This document shows positions 1 to 12,619 of a stretch of 64,000 nt of DNA, one piece after another. Origin of the DNA: Dryomyza anilis (taxonomy: Eukaryota > Arthropoda > Insecta > Diptera > Dryomyzidae); assembly GCA_951804985.1 (NCBI GenBank), contig OX638131.1, positions 84,284,638 to 84,348,637 on the forward strand. Reading direction: 5' to 3'. The notes below the pieces were generated by a model. That model was not told the DNA's origin. It did not search any database and saw only the letters and a list, made by a program, of their open reading frames with translations. Position 1 is the stretch's first letter. Each line of letters opens with the position of its first letter. The translations under genes and the position numbers were made by a program.

Positions 1-435
1 TAAAAAAGTAAAAGAAAAAAAAATATTAAAAACAAAAAAAAAATATTTTTTTTATTTTTTTTATGAATTGGAATCAACAGCAATAATATTAGTAAAAACA
101 AATAAAAATGTCTGCTCTCATAGCATAGCAAACTGTCATGTCGTTTCAGCTAAATCTGGAGCTTTCCTCTTTTCAGCAAACATTTTTGCTATATTGAAAA
201 ACTTTTTTGCTACTGTTACAGACTTATTTTGAGTGTAGTTGTAACATTGGTCGAATCCATTCGAATTTCTTTGGATTTAAATCTGCATATTAGTTGAAGT
301 TTTATTAATGGAATCCAAAAGAAATCAGATTGAAAACTCAAATCCGTTAAAATTCAAATATGTAGAAAAACAGGAGAATTATAAAAAATTGGTTTTACGT
401 AATAACTCAAAAACTTTAATCAATTAAAAAAAATA
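1..435. other. AT-rich DNA, no gene seen
   Basis: Poly-A and poly-T runs followed by ordinary AT-rich sequence. No coding frame of note. The last part (about 371-424) is a 53-bp block that recurs almost exactly at 848-900 on the far side of the adjacent satellite. Confidence 0.7.
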
Positions 436-846
436 GTTTGAGGTCATATTTTATTAAAAATCAATTATTTTATTAAAAATCGATTATTTTATTAAAAATC
501 GATTATTTTATTAAAAATCGACTATTTAATTAAAAATCGATTATTTTATTAAAAATCGATTATTTTATTATAAGTCGATTGTTTTATTATTTTTTTTTAA
601 ATATATCTATTATTTTACTAAAAATCGGTTATTTGATTGAAATCGATTTTTTTATTAAAAATCGATTATTTTATTGAAAATCGATTATTTTAATAAAAGT
701 TGATTATTTTATAAAAAAAAAACTTTTATTTTATAAAAAGTTATTTAAAAATCGGATATTTTATTAAAATTCGAATATTTTGTTAAAAATAGATTATTTA
801 TTTATAAATCGATTATTTTCATTAAAATAATTTATATTAATAAAAA
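436..846. repeat. 19-bp satellite array, ATCGAT type
   Basis: Tandem copies of a 19-bp unit, ATTAAAAATCGATTATTTT, clear from about 460 to 690 and decayed afterwards. Each unit carries ATCGAT. The array is bounded on both sides by the same 53-bp sequence (371-424 and 848-900), so the block between looks inserted or expanded inside a duplicated segment. Confidence 0.85.
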
Positions 847-901
847 TCAGAGAATTATAAAAAAATTGTTTTACGTAATAACTCAAAAACTTTAATCAAT
901 C

Positions 902-1650
<749 letters not shown>

Positions 1651-1654
1651 AAAT

Positions 1655-2780
1655 TTATTATTTTTTAATATGAATCGATTAATTTTAATAAAAGTCGATT
1701 ATTTTTTATTAAAAGTTATTATTTTTATTAATTGTTAATTTTGTCTTAATTCAAATTCAATTGTATTTTTAAATCGATAATTTTTTAAATCGATTATATT
1801 TTATTTAAAATTGAATTAAAAATCTTTATTTAAATAAAAATGGTTTATTTTTTATATAAATCGACTATTTTAAATAATAGTTGATTATTTTTTATAAAAA
1901 GTTCATTTTTTATAAATTATTAGTTTTTTCTTAATTAAAATTCGATTATATTTTTTAAATCCACTATTTTTAACTAAAAATTGGTTATTTTTATTTTAAA
2001 TCGAATATTTTTTTTAATTGACTATTTAAATTAAAAATCGATTATTTTAAATAAAAATCAATTAATTAAAAATCGATTATTTTAATTAAAAATCGATTAT
2101 TTTAATTAAAACCGATTATTTTAATTAAAAATCGGGTAGTTTAAATAAAAATCTATTATTTTAATTAAAAATCGATTATTTTAATTAAAAATCGATTATA
2201 ATATTTTAAAATCGGTTATTTTAATTAAAAATCGATTATTATAATTAAAAATCGATTATTTTAATTAAAAATTGATTATTTTAATTAAAAATTGATTATT
2301 TTAATTAAAAATTGATTATTTTAATTAAAAATCGATTATTTTAAATAAAAAATCGATTATTTTTATTAAAAATCAATATTTTTTTATTTATTTTTTTTTA
2401 AGAATTTTTTTTTATTAAGAATCGATTATTTATTTAAAAATCGATTATTTAAATTAAAAATCGATTATTAATATTTTAATTAACATTAACAATTAGTTAA
2501 CATTAAAAATCGTTTTCTTATTATATATTGATTATTTATTATTAAAAGTGAATTATGATTATCGATTAGCATTAAAAATCGATGATTTTATTGAGAAGCG
2601 ATTATTTGATAAAGAATCCATTATTTGGAAAAAAAAATTAAAATTTTTTAGTATACTAAAATAGATATTTTTATTAGAAATCAATATTTTTATTAGAAAT
2701 CAATTTCTTCAATTTTATTTAAAATCGATAATTAATTTAAAAATCTATATTTTTATTAAAAATCGATTACTTTTTAAAAT
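1655..2780. repeat. Decayed ATCGAT satellite with a 20-bp core
   Basis: Degenerate tandem array. The best preserved part, about 2025-2350, repeats the 20-bp unit AATTAAAAATCGATTATTTT many times with scattered substitutions (TTGATT, CCGATT). Outside the core the spacing drifts. The unit is the 436-846 unit plus one base, so the two arrays are probably related. Confidence 0.8.
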
Positions 2781-3390
2781 TATTAAATTATTATTAAATT
2801 AAAAAAATGTTCATTTCATTTAAAATCTACTACTTTATTTCATAAAAATCTACAAAACAAATGTTTAATACATCAATCGATCTTTTTGAAAATAATGATA
2901 ATTCTTTAATCGTTTTGTAGCTATATAAATAACATGTTTTTTAAAATAATCGTGTTTTTTCTTATTAAATAAAAATATTTATTTATTAAATAAATTTTTT
3001 AATAAAAAACACTATAGTTTCTTTTTATTGTATATGCCGATTTTTTTTTTTTATTTACTGTCTAAAGAAATACAAATATTTTAAAACCAAAACCGTAATG
3101 ATTTTATTATTACAGAACTGAAATAAATTTAATTCGATATAATCCGAATTGAATTATATTGAAACAGTGAATACTGAAACAATAAAATAAGAAATTTAAT
3201 CATGTTGAAATTTGAATTCGAGTCTAATCGATACTTGAGCGTTTCAAATAATTTAAAAAATATATATTATGATTTATGGAAAATTTACGTCTAATTAGTA
3301 ATTTATTAAAATTGTAAGTTTTGTTATCCTTATTCACATATTTAAAAAATATTTACATTTAAATGATTTATATATTTTTTTAAATGGTTC
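2781..3390. other. AT-rich spacer
   Basis: AT-rich DNA with no repeat unit, RNA gene or credible coding frame that I can recognise. Confidence 0.6.
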
Positions 3391-3965
3391 ACAGCAACTG
3401 CAGCTCTGAATCAGAGGCGGCAACCAAGGTCCACTTACTTCAACGATTGCCTCAATGACCACAGTAGTAAAATATAAAATAAACTTACAAAAAAAAATAC
3501 AATAAAAGCGACTTCAGCTAATACTACAGAAGAAAAAAAACACCAACAAGTGCTCTCAACGACTGCCGCGAAAGTGACGAACGGAAATAAAACAGAAAAA
3601 ATAAAAATAAAAACGAAAACGAAAAAAATAAATTAAATAAAAAACAGAAAAACAAAAAAAAATAAAAATAATAATAAAAACAACACAAAAAAGAACAGCC
3701 TTAAATGGCAACAACGTTAAAATACGTCAGTCATTTTATTTACGGTTTAAGGCCAATAGGCACTCAGTATCGTATAAGGCAGTCAGTCAACTCAGCGATA
3801 TACAGACAAACTGACTCAATGACTGACTGATGTAAAAATAACGCCATCAGCTATTTCATCAGTTACTCTCTGCAATGAACTGTCAGTCATTTAGTCACTC
3901 GGTGTGCCAGTCATTTATTCAGTTCGTTGAATGGTCTTCCCATGGCGCATCATGGTAAAACATAA
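3391..3965. other. Complex non-coding island with TGACTCA/TCAGTCA words
   Basis: Less AT-biased than its surroundings. The first half is A-rich with a few GC-containing words. From 3728 to 3920 TCAGTCA, TGACTGA and one exact TGACTCA (3812-3818) recur. TGACTCA is the established AP-1 (Jun/Fos) core. Whether this is an enhancer is inference; no coding frame runs through it. Confidence 0.35.
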
Positions 3966-4710
3966 AAATAGACAAAACTGTTATAGTCTTGCCTAGGTTT
4001 TTATTTTATCCCAACCTATTTATGGTAGCTTCGTTTTTGTGTGTGTGACCAAAACAATCGTATCTACTCTATGTAGTTATATAAATTTATCATTATAGTC
4101 ATCGTCGGCAGTTACTAACTACACAAACATCAGACTTAAATGCATAGAAATCATTATTATCATCAACATTATTCTTCGCACTATCAACTGCAACTTAAAG
4201 ACTTTGTTGTTCCGATAATTAACATAAGCTCCGTAACCTATATTATTGCATTTTTATGATATATTAATTATTGATATTATACACATTTTTATTATTATAC
4301 ATTATTCTGAAATACACGTAAATTCATCATGCATTAATCATCATACATCAATATATATTATTTGCATTAAGCATCATAATTAAATCTTATTATGTCCTAC
4401 ATCAATATTCACAATAACATATTTATGTATTTTCATATAGGAATCAGCATGCATCATAATCATCAAACATCTACATTTATTATGTAAATCAATATTCATT
4501 CACAATATCATTATTATATTCATATACATCAGTCATTATACATCGGCATAAATTATCTGCATCAAACATCATAATTATTATTCATTATTCATAAATATAT
4601 CAATATTTACATTATTCTCACAAATCATTCTCATACATCAATCACCATAACTCAATATATATTATTTACATCATTTATAAAATTTTGTCAGATATATCAA
4701 TATTCACATT

Positions 4711-5276
4711 CTTGTATTATCATAAAGCCATCATCATGCATCATAGTCATCATACATCAACATATATTATGTACATCAATATTCACAATATAATTATTAT
4801 TTTTATATACATCAGTCATCATACATCGACATAAATTAGCTGCATTAAACATAATAATTATTATACATTATTCATAAATATATCAATATTTATATTATTC
4901 TCACAAATCATTCTCATACATCAATCATCATAACTCAATATATATTATATACATCATTTAAACAACATTGTCAGATATATCAATATTCACATTCTTGTAT
5001 TATCATACAACCATCATCATGCATCATAAACATCATACATCAACATATATTATGTACATCAATATTCACAATATAATTATTATTTTTATATACATCAGTC
5101 ATCATACATCGACATAAATTAGCTGCATTAAACATAATAATTATTATACATTATTCATAAATATATCAATATTTATATTATTCTCACAAATCATTCTCAT
5201 ACATCAATCATCATAACTCAATATATATTATATACATCATTTAAACAACATTGTCAGATATATCAATATTCACATT
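4711..5276. repeat. Two nearly identical 283-bp satellite units
   Basis: The word CTTGTATTAT occurs at 4711, 4994 and 5277, exactly 283 bp apart each time, and the sequence between is nearly identical in units 1 and 2. A third, partial unit follows 5277. The high identity against a decayed background suggests recent unequal exchange or replication slippage. Confidence 0.88.
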
Positions 5277-5546
5277 CTTGTATTATCATACAACCATCAT
5301 CATGCATCATAGTCATCATATATCAACATATATTATTTACATTAAGCATCATTACTAAATATTATTATGTACATCAATATTCACAATAACATATTTATGT
5401 ATTATATTATTGAAAGCATCATGCACCATTATCATCATACGTCAACATATATTATGTACATCAATATTCATAATATCATTATTATTTTCATATACATCAG
5501 TCATCATACATCGACATAAATTAGCTGCATCAAACATAATAATTAT

Positions 5547-5780
5547 AATAATAATAATAGTTTGGCGCTACAGACCTGTATCTCTCACCATTTTGAGCTG
5601 TGCGTGTTATATTTGTACTCAAAGTGGTGGAACCTACAGTTTATTACCGAATCCGAACGGCGGGTGAGAGCTTTTTCATAGGCAATGGTTTTACTCTCGT
5701 AGGTTTGCCATTTACTGACGAGAGGTAGCGCGGTATAGATGTTGTTAGCCCCAGTCCAGGGGACCTTTCGGCTCGCAGTC
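5547..5780 (-). mobile_element. Retroposon (SINE- or truncated LINE-like) with 10-bp target duplication
   Basis: A GC-richer 234-bp insert inside the satellite. TAATAATTAT flanks it on both sides (5537-5546 and 5781-5790) and occurs once in the uninterrupted satellite units, so it is a target-site duplication. The left edge is an (AAT)n tail, placing the element on the minus strand. Its minus-strand 5' end reads GACTGCGAGCCGAAAGG, which matches the anticodon-side part of the tRNA-like block at 52735-52790. The body (CTCACC...GAACGGCGGGTGAGAG...ACTCTCGTAGGTTTGCC) recurs at about 49200-49365. tRNA-derived head plus LINE-type tail is an inference. Confidence 0.75.
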
Positions 5781-6400
5781 TAATAATTATTATACATTAT
5801 TCGTAAATATATTATTCTCACAAATCATTCTCATACATCAATCTTTATACATCAATCTTCATACATTAATCTTCATAACTCAATCCATATTATTTACATC
5901 CTTCATTCATTATTTTCAGATATACCAATATTCACATTATCATATTGTATTTTCTTACAACCAGCATTATGCATCTTAATCATCATACATCAACATATAT
6001 TATTTACAATAACATATTTTTGTATTCTCTTATTGAAAGCACCATGCATCATTATCATCATATATCAACATATATTATGTACATTAGTATTCAATTTATC
6101 ATCATTCATCATACATCAACATAAATTAGTTGCATTTAACATTATATTTTATCATTAGATATTATTCATATATACATCAATATTTACATCATCACTATTC
6201 TCATTCTCATACATCAATTATCATACCTCCAAATATATATAATTTACATTAAACATCATAAATAACATATATTATTGTCAGATATATCAACATTCACATT
6301 ATACTCATACATCCATCAACATGCATCATTATCATCATACATCAACAGATATTATTTGCATCAAGCATTTTTATACTCTATTTTCATATACATCTGTATT

Positions 6401-7320
6401 GGCAGTAATTTATTGATATCAAATTTAGTTAATGAAATTCTATACTGTATTTAATTAATTATACAGTTTTGATCAGATATTTAAAATATGAAAATGTTAA
6501 ACTTTCAAGACTGAAACATGGTAAAAACCCGAATTTAAAACTAAATATTAAATAACATATTTAAATTTTTAATTTAATTATTGCAATTAGTAACAAATTT
6601 AAATGATACAAAAACCGATATAAATAAAACTGTATTTTGGAACCTGTAAAACATACAAACACTATTTAGTTATACCGAAGCCGTAACTAAAATAAAAATG
6701 GGAATGAACTTTCTTATCTTAAACGTCATTCGTTTGTGTTGCAATCATAAACATTATATACAAGCATAATTTTCTTTATAAATCATTATCTTCATTATCT
6801 TCATTTGGGTTTTTTCCATATTTTTGATATTCGTCCTTCAAGTGTTTGTCTCTGTTCTGCTCGATTTATAAAATGCTGGCGTTTGCCTTAAATTGATTTT
6901 GTCCTATTTGTTTTTGACTTTTTCACAGCATCCTACTTGTCTGTTATTTTACTTAATCCCATTTTTTGTGATATATTTTTTTTCGTTGTTGTATTTTCAT
7001 ATTTTTATATCAATGTTCTCTCTTTTTCTGACATTGGGTTTTTCGCTGTTTTTTTCTTTTATCCCCTTTAGATTTTTCAATGATTTTTTTAACCATTGTT
7101 TGTTAGTTTTGTCCTTTATTGGCATTTTTTTTTCATTTTCCTTCACCGTCATTTTCAATGTTTACAAATCATTATCATTTTCATTATTTATAAAGGTTTT
7201 TTCTCGAGTTCTTTTTTTGTTTTTTCTTCTACTGCCATTTACATCATTTATAATTCTACGGATATTTATTATTAGTTTAGCTTTCATCCTTTTAATTTTT
7301 TGATGATTGAAGTTTTCTAA
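6401..7320. other. AT-rich then pyrimidine-rich DNA, no gene supported
   Basis: 6401-6780 is AT-rich. 6780-7310 is strongly T/C-rich on the plus strand, which leaves a 136-codon open frame that translates almost entirely to F, L, I and S. That composition is what T-rich DNA gives in an open frame and is not evidence of a protein. Confidence 0.55.
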
Positions 7321-9345
7321 ATTTACTCTCAATTTTGTACATGATAAAGATATAAACCTTAAATATTTTAAATCATATTTGGCATTATTTGCAATATCCC
7401 TTAAAATATTTCACGTGCTTTGAAGTAATTTGGAATTTCATTAAAATTAATAATTTGTGTTAAACATAAAACAAATTTCTATTTAAACTAAAAACATTTT
7501 TTTTTTTTACTTATTTTGAAAAACTCGAGTATTGTCAATTTATGTTTTTAATTTAGGAAAAATTGGTTAGTTATAGATTTCTCAATTCAAAAAATACATC
7601 GACCTACTTATTTTTCGAAAATTGTCTTAACATAAAAAATATTTTTTTTTTAATATTCATGGTTTTTGACTTACTGTTCAAATATAGCTTATAAAAATTA
7701 AGATTTGAGTCAATTTTCAACAAATATGCATTTTTTTGTGTAAATAAAAAAATACCGATTATTAAAAAATATCGATTTAGAAAAAATATTTTAAAATATA
7801 TTTAGAATTTATTAAAATTAAAATAACGATTAATCCAAACATTGTGAATAAATTTTCAATTATTAAATTATTAAATATAGTTATTTTCTAAAAACATCGA
7901 TTATTCTACTACTATCGATTTTAAAAATATTGATTTAAAAAAAACTTCTAACTTAAAAAAAATCAATTTTTAATTACCTATTATTAAAAATATCGAATAT
8001 GAAAAGTTATCGATTATTTAAAATATCGATTTTTAAAATATCGATTTTAAAATATCGATTTTTAAAAAATCGATAATTAAAAATTTATTTCATTATTAAA
8101 AATTGGTTAAGTGATCACAAAAAAGAAAAATAATATATCGAATACAAATTCAAATAAAAATGTTATTAATTTTTAATGAATTTTATAAAGAATTTAACAA
8201 TTATGTTTTATAATATAAACCAGTTTATTTTAGTTAAGATTACTATAAAATTTAATTTACAAAAAAATTCTAAAATTATGAATTTTCTAAAAATCATTAA
8301 ATGTTTTTAAAAATATGTATTTATCGAAAAATGTTATCGATTTTGCATAAATTATCAATTTATTTAAAATAATAGGTAATTACAAAATATTTCTACAAAA
8401 AGGATTGATTTTATTTAATATCATTGATTCGATCATTTGCTCGATTATACAATATACAAATCATAATATTAATTTTCATAAAATACATATTATCGATAAT
8501 TTTATATAGTTCAACAATAATTTTTTTTTTTCAACTCTAATAAATGTGTATAAATTAGGGTTATTACAGAAATTTTACAAACTCCAAATAATTTCAGCAA
8601 TCAATTAATAAAGATTATAAAGAAATCTATAAACGCAGTATGAAATTTAAACCTCTAAGTAAACAAAACAGAACTTAGAGCAAATTTTCTTCATAAAAGA
8701 GAATTTTTTATTTTTTAGAAAATTTATAGATTTTATTTTATTTTGTAGATTTTTAAAATGAGCAATAATATTTTTTTTATTATTTAAAATGTTTATAATA
8801 AATGAAAAAATAAATTCAAAAAATTAAGTTCTCATTTAAGCATGTTTACTCAGCATAAGCATCTGGATAATGATGAAACAGAAACAACAGAAATATTAAA
8901 AGAAAACAAAGTATAGTCTAAATACAAACACTCTAGAGAGCCAATATAGCAGCTCTAAATGTTTCATTTATATTTATAAATTCATGAAAATAAGATGAGG
9001 AATACAAAAAAAAAGAAGCGAAGCGAGAACTATAAAAAACAGCAATAAAAATGCGGAATAAAATATACGCGTAATCAAAGTGTACAAAAGAAAACCTTGA
9101 AAATAATAAAAACAAAATAAATGAAATACGAAAAAAAAAATAAAATAAAACAAACAGAAAAATAAATAAATAAATGAGTTGCTGGCAAAGGATAAAAATT
9201 CATCACAAAGATAAGAACTGCAGCAAAAACAAACAAAAAAAAAAGAAGAATTTCATTTGAAACAATAAAGTTGAAGCAACAAAAGGATGTTAGTGCTAAA
9301 GAAAGTAGTTACCAAATACAAAAAAAATATATACATAAAAAAAAA
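7321..9345. other. AT-rich spacer with scattered ATCGAT words
   Basis: Low-complexity AT-rich DNA. About 7740-8100 is a decayed ATCGATTTTTAAAA-type repeat. 8930-9345 is A-rich with AAATAAAA-type tracts. No RNA gene or supported coding frame. Confidence 0.6.
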
Positions 9346-9349
9346 ACGA

Positions 9350-9541
9350 AATGTTTGCCAAATGATGCTTTATTTGCTGCTAATAAAGCCGCCATCAAGA
9401 ACAGTAACAACACCAACATGGAGTAGATGTTGATAGACAGCTAGAGTACAACAAATGGTATGAGGCACTGGAAACGGTAGTGGCAGCCCAAAGAATGGCA
9501 TTTAATACATAATGAAAATGCCAAATTTATGTGCAATAAGT
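9350..9541 (+). repeat. Duplicated 0.19-kb segment, copy 1
   Basis: Starts AAATGTTTGCCAAATGATGC and is nearly identical to 10407-10590. It differs by a few substitutions and indels, such as an extra GCAGCCCAAAGAATG here. The sequence is of mixed composition (GCCGCCATCAAGAACAG) and non-repetitive. No protein is evident. Confidence 0.9.
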
Positions 9542-10190
9542 CATGGCATGTTGCTGAATGATGGTGATCCCGGCAAAGTGTGTTGAACACAATTGCAAAA
9601 ACGTAATAAACAAAAACTCCTGGAAATGCCTCTAAATTTTTATGGGTTGGAATTTATTTGTTTATACTATTTGCACAGGTGAAAAAAATTTCTAAATTTA
9701 ATAAAAATATTATACAATATATTTAATGTTTGTAAAAACCATATTTTGTTATTGTAAGAAATTAATAATTTTTGTAGCAAATACATAATTTAATTATAAT
9801 AATCATGAAATGTATTTGTGTACATAATAATATTTATTTTTGTATTTATATTTCGTAATTTTATAATAATAAAAATAATAATAAAAAAACTATATAGTTG
9901 ATATTAAACATTTATATTAATTGTCTTAAATATGTGAAGTGTAGATTAAATATCTATTAAGAAAAGCATTGTAATAAAATAATAGAAATTTATTGTGTAA
10001 CTAAATATGTTTGTGCAAGAAATATTAAACTATGTTTAAAAATTTTAAAAGTACTACAGAAAAATTGTAAACTACAAAAATGTTAGCATATTTGTAGCAA
10101 ACACATTTTATAATAGGAAAAGTATCATATATTTGTATGAAACATTTTAATTATTAAAAAAGGAAAATCATGTATATTAAAATCACAACA
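9542..10190. other. AT-rich spacer between duplicated segments
   Basis: AT-rich sequence with TTTGTAGCAAA-like and ATAATAATAA words. Nothing else recognised. Confidence 0.6.
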
Positions 10191-10194
10191 AAAA

Positions 10195-10375
10195 TAATTA
10201 CAAAAATTATCGATATTTATAAAAATTATCGATTTTTACAAATATTATGAATTTACAAATATCGATTTTTACAAAAAAAAAAACGATTTTTACAAAAATT
10301 ATCGATTTTTACAAAAAAATATCGATTTTTACAAAAATTACCGATTTTTACAAAAATTACCGATTTTTAATGAGT
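10195..10375. repeat. Short 19-bp array (TTATCGATTTTTACAAAAA type)
   Basis: Several imperfect copies of the 19-bp unit that forms the large array at 10600. It lies directly before duplicated segment copy 2, so the satellite occurs on both sides of that segment. Confidence 0.8.
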
Positions 10376-10406
10376 ATTATAGAAATAGAAATAACAAAAA
10401 AATACC

Positions 10407-10590
10407 AAATGTTTGCCAAATGATGCTCTATTTGCTGCTAATAAAGCCGCCATCAAGAACAGTAACATCACCAACATGGAGTAGATGTTGATAGACAGCT
10501 AGAGTACGTAGCCAACAAATGGTATGAGGCACAGGAAACGGTAGTGGCATTTAATACATAATGAAAATGCCAAATGTATGTGCAATAAGT
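10407..10590 (+). repeat. Duplicated 0.19-kb segment, copy 2
   Basis: Direct repeat of 9350-9541. It is embedded between two blocks of 19-bp satellite and ends exactly where the longer array begins. Copy 2 carries a short GTAGCC insertion relative to copy 1. Confidence 0.9.
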
Positions 10591-10599
10591 TGATTTTTT

Positions 10600-10810
10600 T
10601 TATCAATTTTCACAAAAATTATCGATTTTTACAAAAATTATCGATTTTTACAAAAATTATCGATTTTTACAAAAATTATCGATTTTTACAAAAATTATCG
10701 ATTTTTACAAAAATTATCGATTTTTACAAAAATTATCGATTTTTACAAAAATTATCGATTTTTACAAAAATTATCGATTTTTACAAAAATTATCGATTTT
10801 TACACTAATC
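10600..10810. repeat. 19-bp array, block 1 (ATCGAT variant)
   Basis: About ten near-perfect tandem copies of TTATCGATTTTTACAAAAA. Because 19 is not a multiple of 3, the open frame through it reads a 19-residue repeat in rotation. This is an artefact of the array. Confidence 0.95.
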
Positions 10811-10844
10811 ATTGATTTTTAATGAGTATTTTTTATATTGAAAA

Positions 10845-11160
10845 TTATCAATATTTACAAAAATTATCAATTTTTACAAAAATTATCAATTTTTACAAAA
10901 ATTATCAATTTTTACAAAAATTATCAATTTTTACAAAAATTATCAATTTTTACAAAAATTATCAATTTTTACAAAAATTATCAATTTTTACAAAAATTAT
11001 CAATTTTTACAAAAATTATCAATTTTTACAAAAATTATCAATTTTTACAAAAATTATCAATTTTTAAAAGAATTATCAATTTTTACAAAAATTATCAATT
11101 TTTACAAATTTTTACAAAAATAATCAATTTTTACAAAAATAATAACAAATAATCAATTTT
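10845..11160. repeat. 19-bp array, block 2 (ATCAAT variant)
   Basis: About fifteen near-perfect copies of TTATCAATTTTTACAAAAA. It differs from block 1 by one base, G to A at the CpG, and is internally homogeneous. A short non-repeat joint (10806-10844) separates the blocks. Confidence 0.95.
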
Positions 11161-11184
11161 TAGAAATTTTATCAATTTTTAGAG

Positions 11185-11735
11185 TTTCAACGATTTCTAC
11201 AAAATAATCGATTAATAAAAATAATCGATTTTAATAAAAATATCGATTATAACAAAATTAACGATTTTAACAAAATTATCGATTAAACAAAATTATCGAT
11301 TTTAACAAAATTATCAATTTTAACAAAATTATCGATTTTAACAAAATTATCCATTTTAACAAAATTATCGATTTTTACAAAATTATCGATTTTAACAAAA
11401 TTATCGATTTTTACAAAATTATCGATTTTAACAAAATTATCGATTTTAATAAAAATATCGATTTTAGCAAAATTATCGATTTTAACAAAATTATCGATTT
11501 TAACAAAATTATAGATTTTAACAAAATTATCGATTTTAACAAAATTATCGATTTTTACAAATTCGACTATTACAAAAAATTAACGATTTTTACAAAAACT
11601 TTTGATTTTTACTAAAATTATCAATTTTTTCCAAAAAAAATCGATTTCTACAATTTTTACGATTTCTACAAAATAATCGATTTTAATAAAATAATCGATT
11701 TAAACAAAATAATCGATTAAGACAAAAATAAAAGA
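11185..11735. repeat. 18-bp array, block 3 (TTATCGATTTTAACAAAA)
   Basis: Tandem 18-bp units, one base shorter than in blocks 1 and 2, with the CpG retained. Clear from about 11240 to 11560 and degenerate at both ends. Confidence 0.9.
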
Positions 11736-12619
11736 TTTTTACAAAATTAAGGAACTTTAATACATATTATCGTTTTAAATGATAATTTTAATTTTTTAAT
11801 AAAAAATATATATTTTATTAATAAAAAAAAATATATTCTTTACTTTTATTAGCAAACTTTTCATTATTTCAAAAAAAGTATTCACTCGATTTTACCAAAA
11901 TTATTGATTTTTACAAAAAAAAAAAATAGCAAATTATATTTTGTATTTATCTCTTTGATTGAACTATTATTTTAACGTAAATTTGAATTTACATCAATAT
12001 AAACTTAAATAACAGACCATTTTGATCTACTATTTAATAAAAACTTCTTTTATGTATAAATTTAAATTTATTATTTTTGTATATAATTTAAAACACCAAC
12101 AAGTGTGACCCTTAATTAGTGTAGCCAGCTAACAAAAACTAAAAACCACAACAAAGGCACAACTCAAAAAAATTTTGAACAACTCCGCACTGCGGTCTCA
12201 TATTTTTTTTTGCTGAATATTTTTATGATTTTTATGTTGTTACCAAATTATTTACTTTTTTTTTGTTATATTTTGTGGTTTCTTTTTATATGTGCACAAT
12301 TTGTACTCACATCCAGTGTATAATAAAACACAGCAGCTATTTTGCCTAAATGTATGCTAAACAAAATGTTTCATACGTTGCCCCAAAAAGGACGCTCGAA
12401 GTTTTGCGAAAGTTTCTTGTTACTTCATATTCTTTTTTTTATTCCATTTATTGTATTAGTATTTGCCAGTATTTTGTTCGTGCTGCAGACAATAAAATAC
12501 ACTTCCGACAGCACGCAAATTTATGTTTTTTGCAACATGTCTTGTAGCCTTCATCATAATAATTTGTGATGCACTAAAAAGCGCGCAAATCAACGGCACG
12601 TCAGCAAACATTTTGTTTC
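11736..12619. other. AT-rich DNA then a mixed-composition patch
   Basis: 11736-12090 is AT-rich. 12090-12619 is more complex (ACTCCGCACTGCGGTCTC, GACGCTCGAAGTTTTGCG). Two overlapping open frames of 65-75 codons lie at 12342-12569, with no recognisable domain and no support for translation. Confidence 0.5.

Larger units (their letters stand above)
4090..6400. repeat. ATCAT/ACATCAATAT-rich satellite block
   Basis: Long array built from CATCATACATCAACATATAT-like words. Period varies, but between 4711 and about 5340 a clear 283-bp unit repeats. The rest (4240-4710 and 5790-6400) is more diverged. A retroposon interrupts it at 5547-5780. Confidence 0.85.

Noticed and set aside
6893..7303. 136-codon open frame, almost all F, L, I, S
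   Set aside because: Explained by T/C-rich DNA; no domain, no codon structure, composition identical to the surrounding non-coding sequence.
10578..11152. Repetitive open frames reading NYRFLQKLSIFTKI-type peptides
   Set aside because: They are the 19-bp satellite read in rotation; the same array is open in more than one frame.
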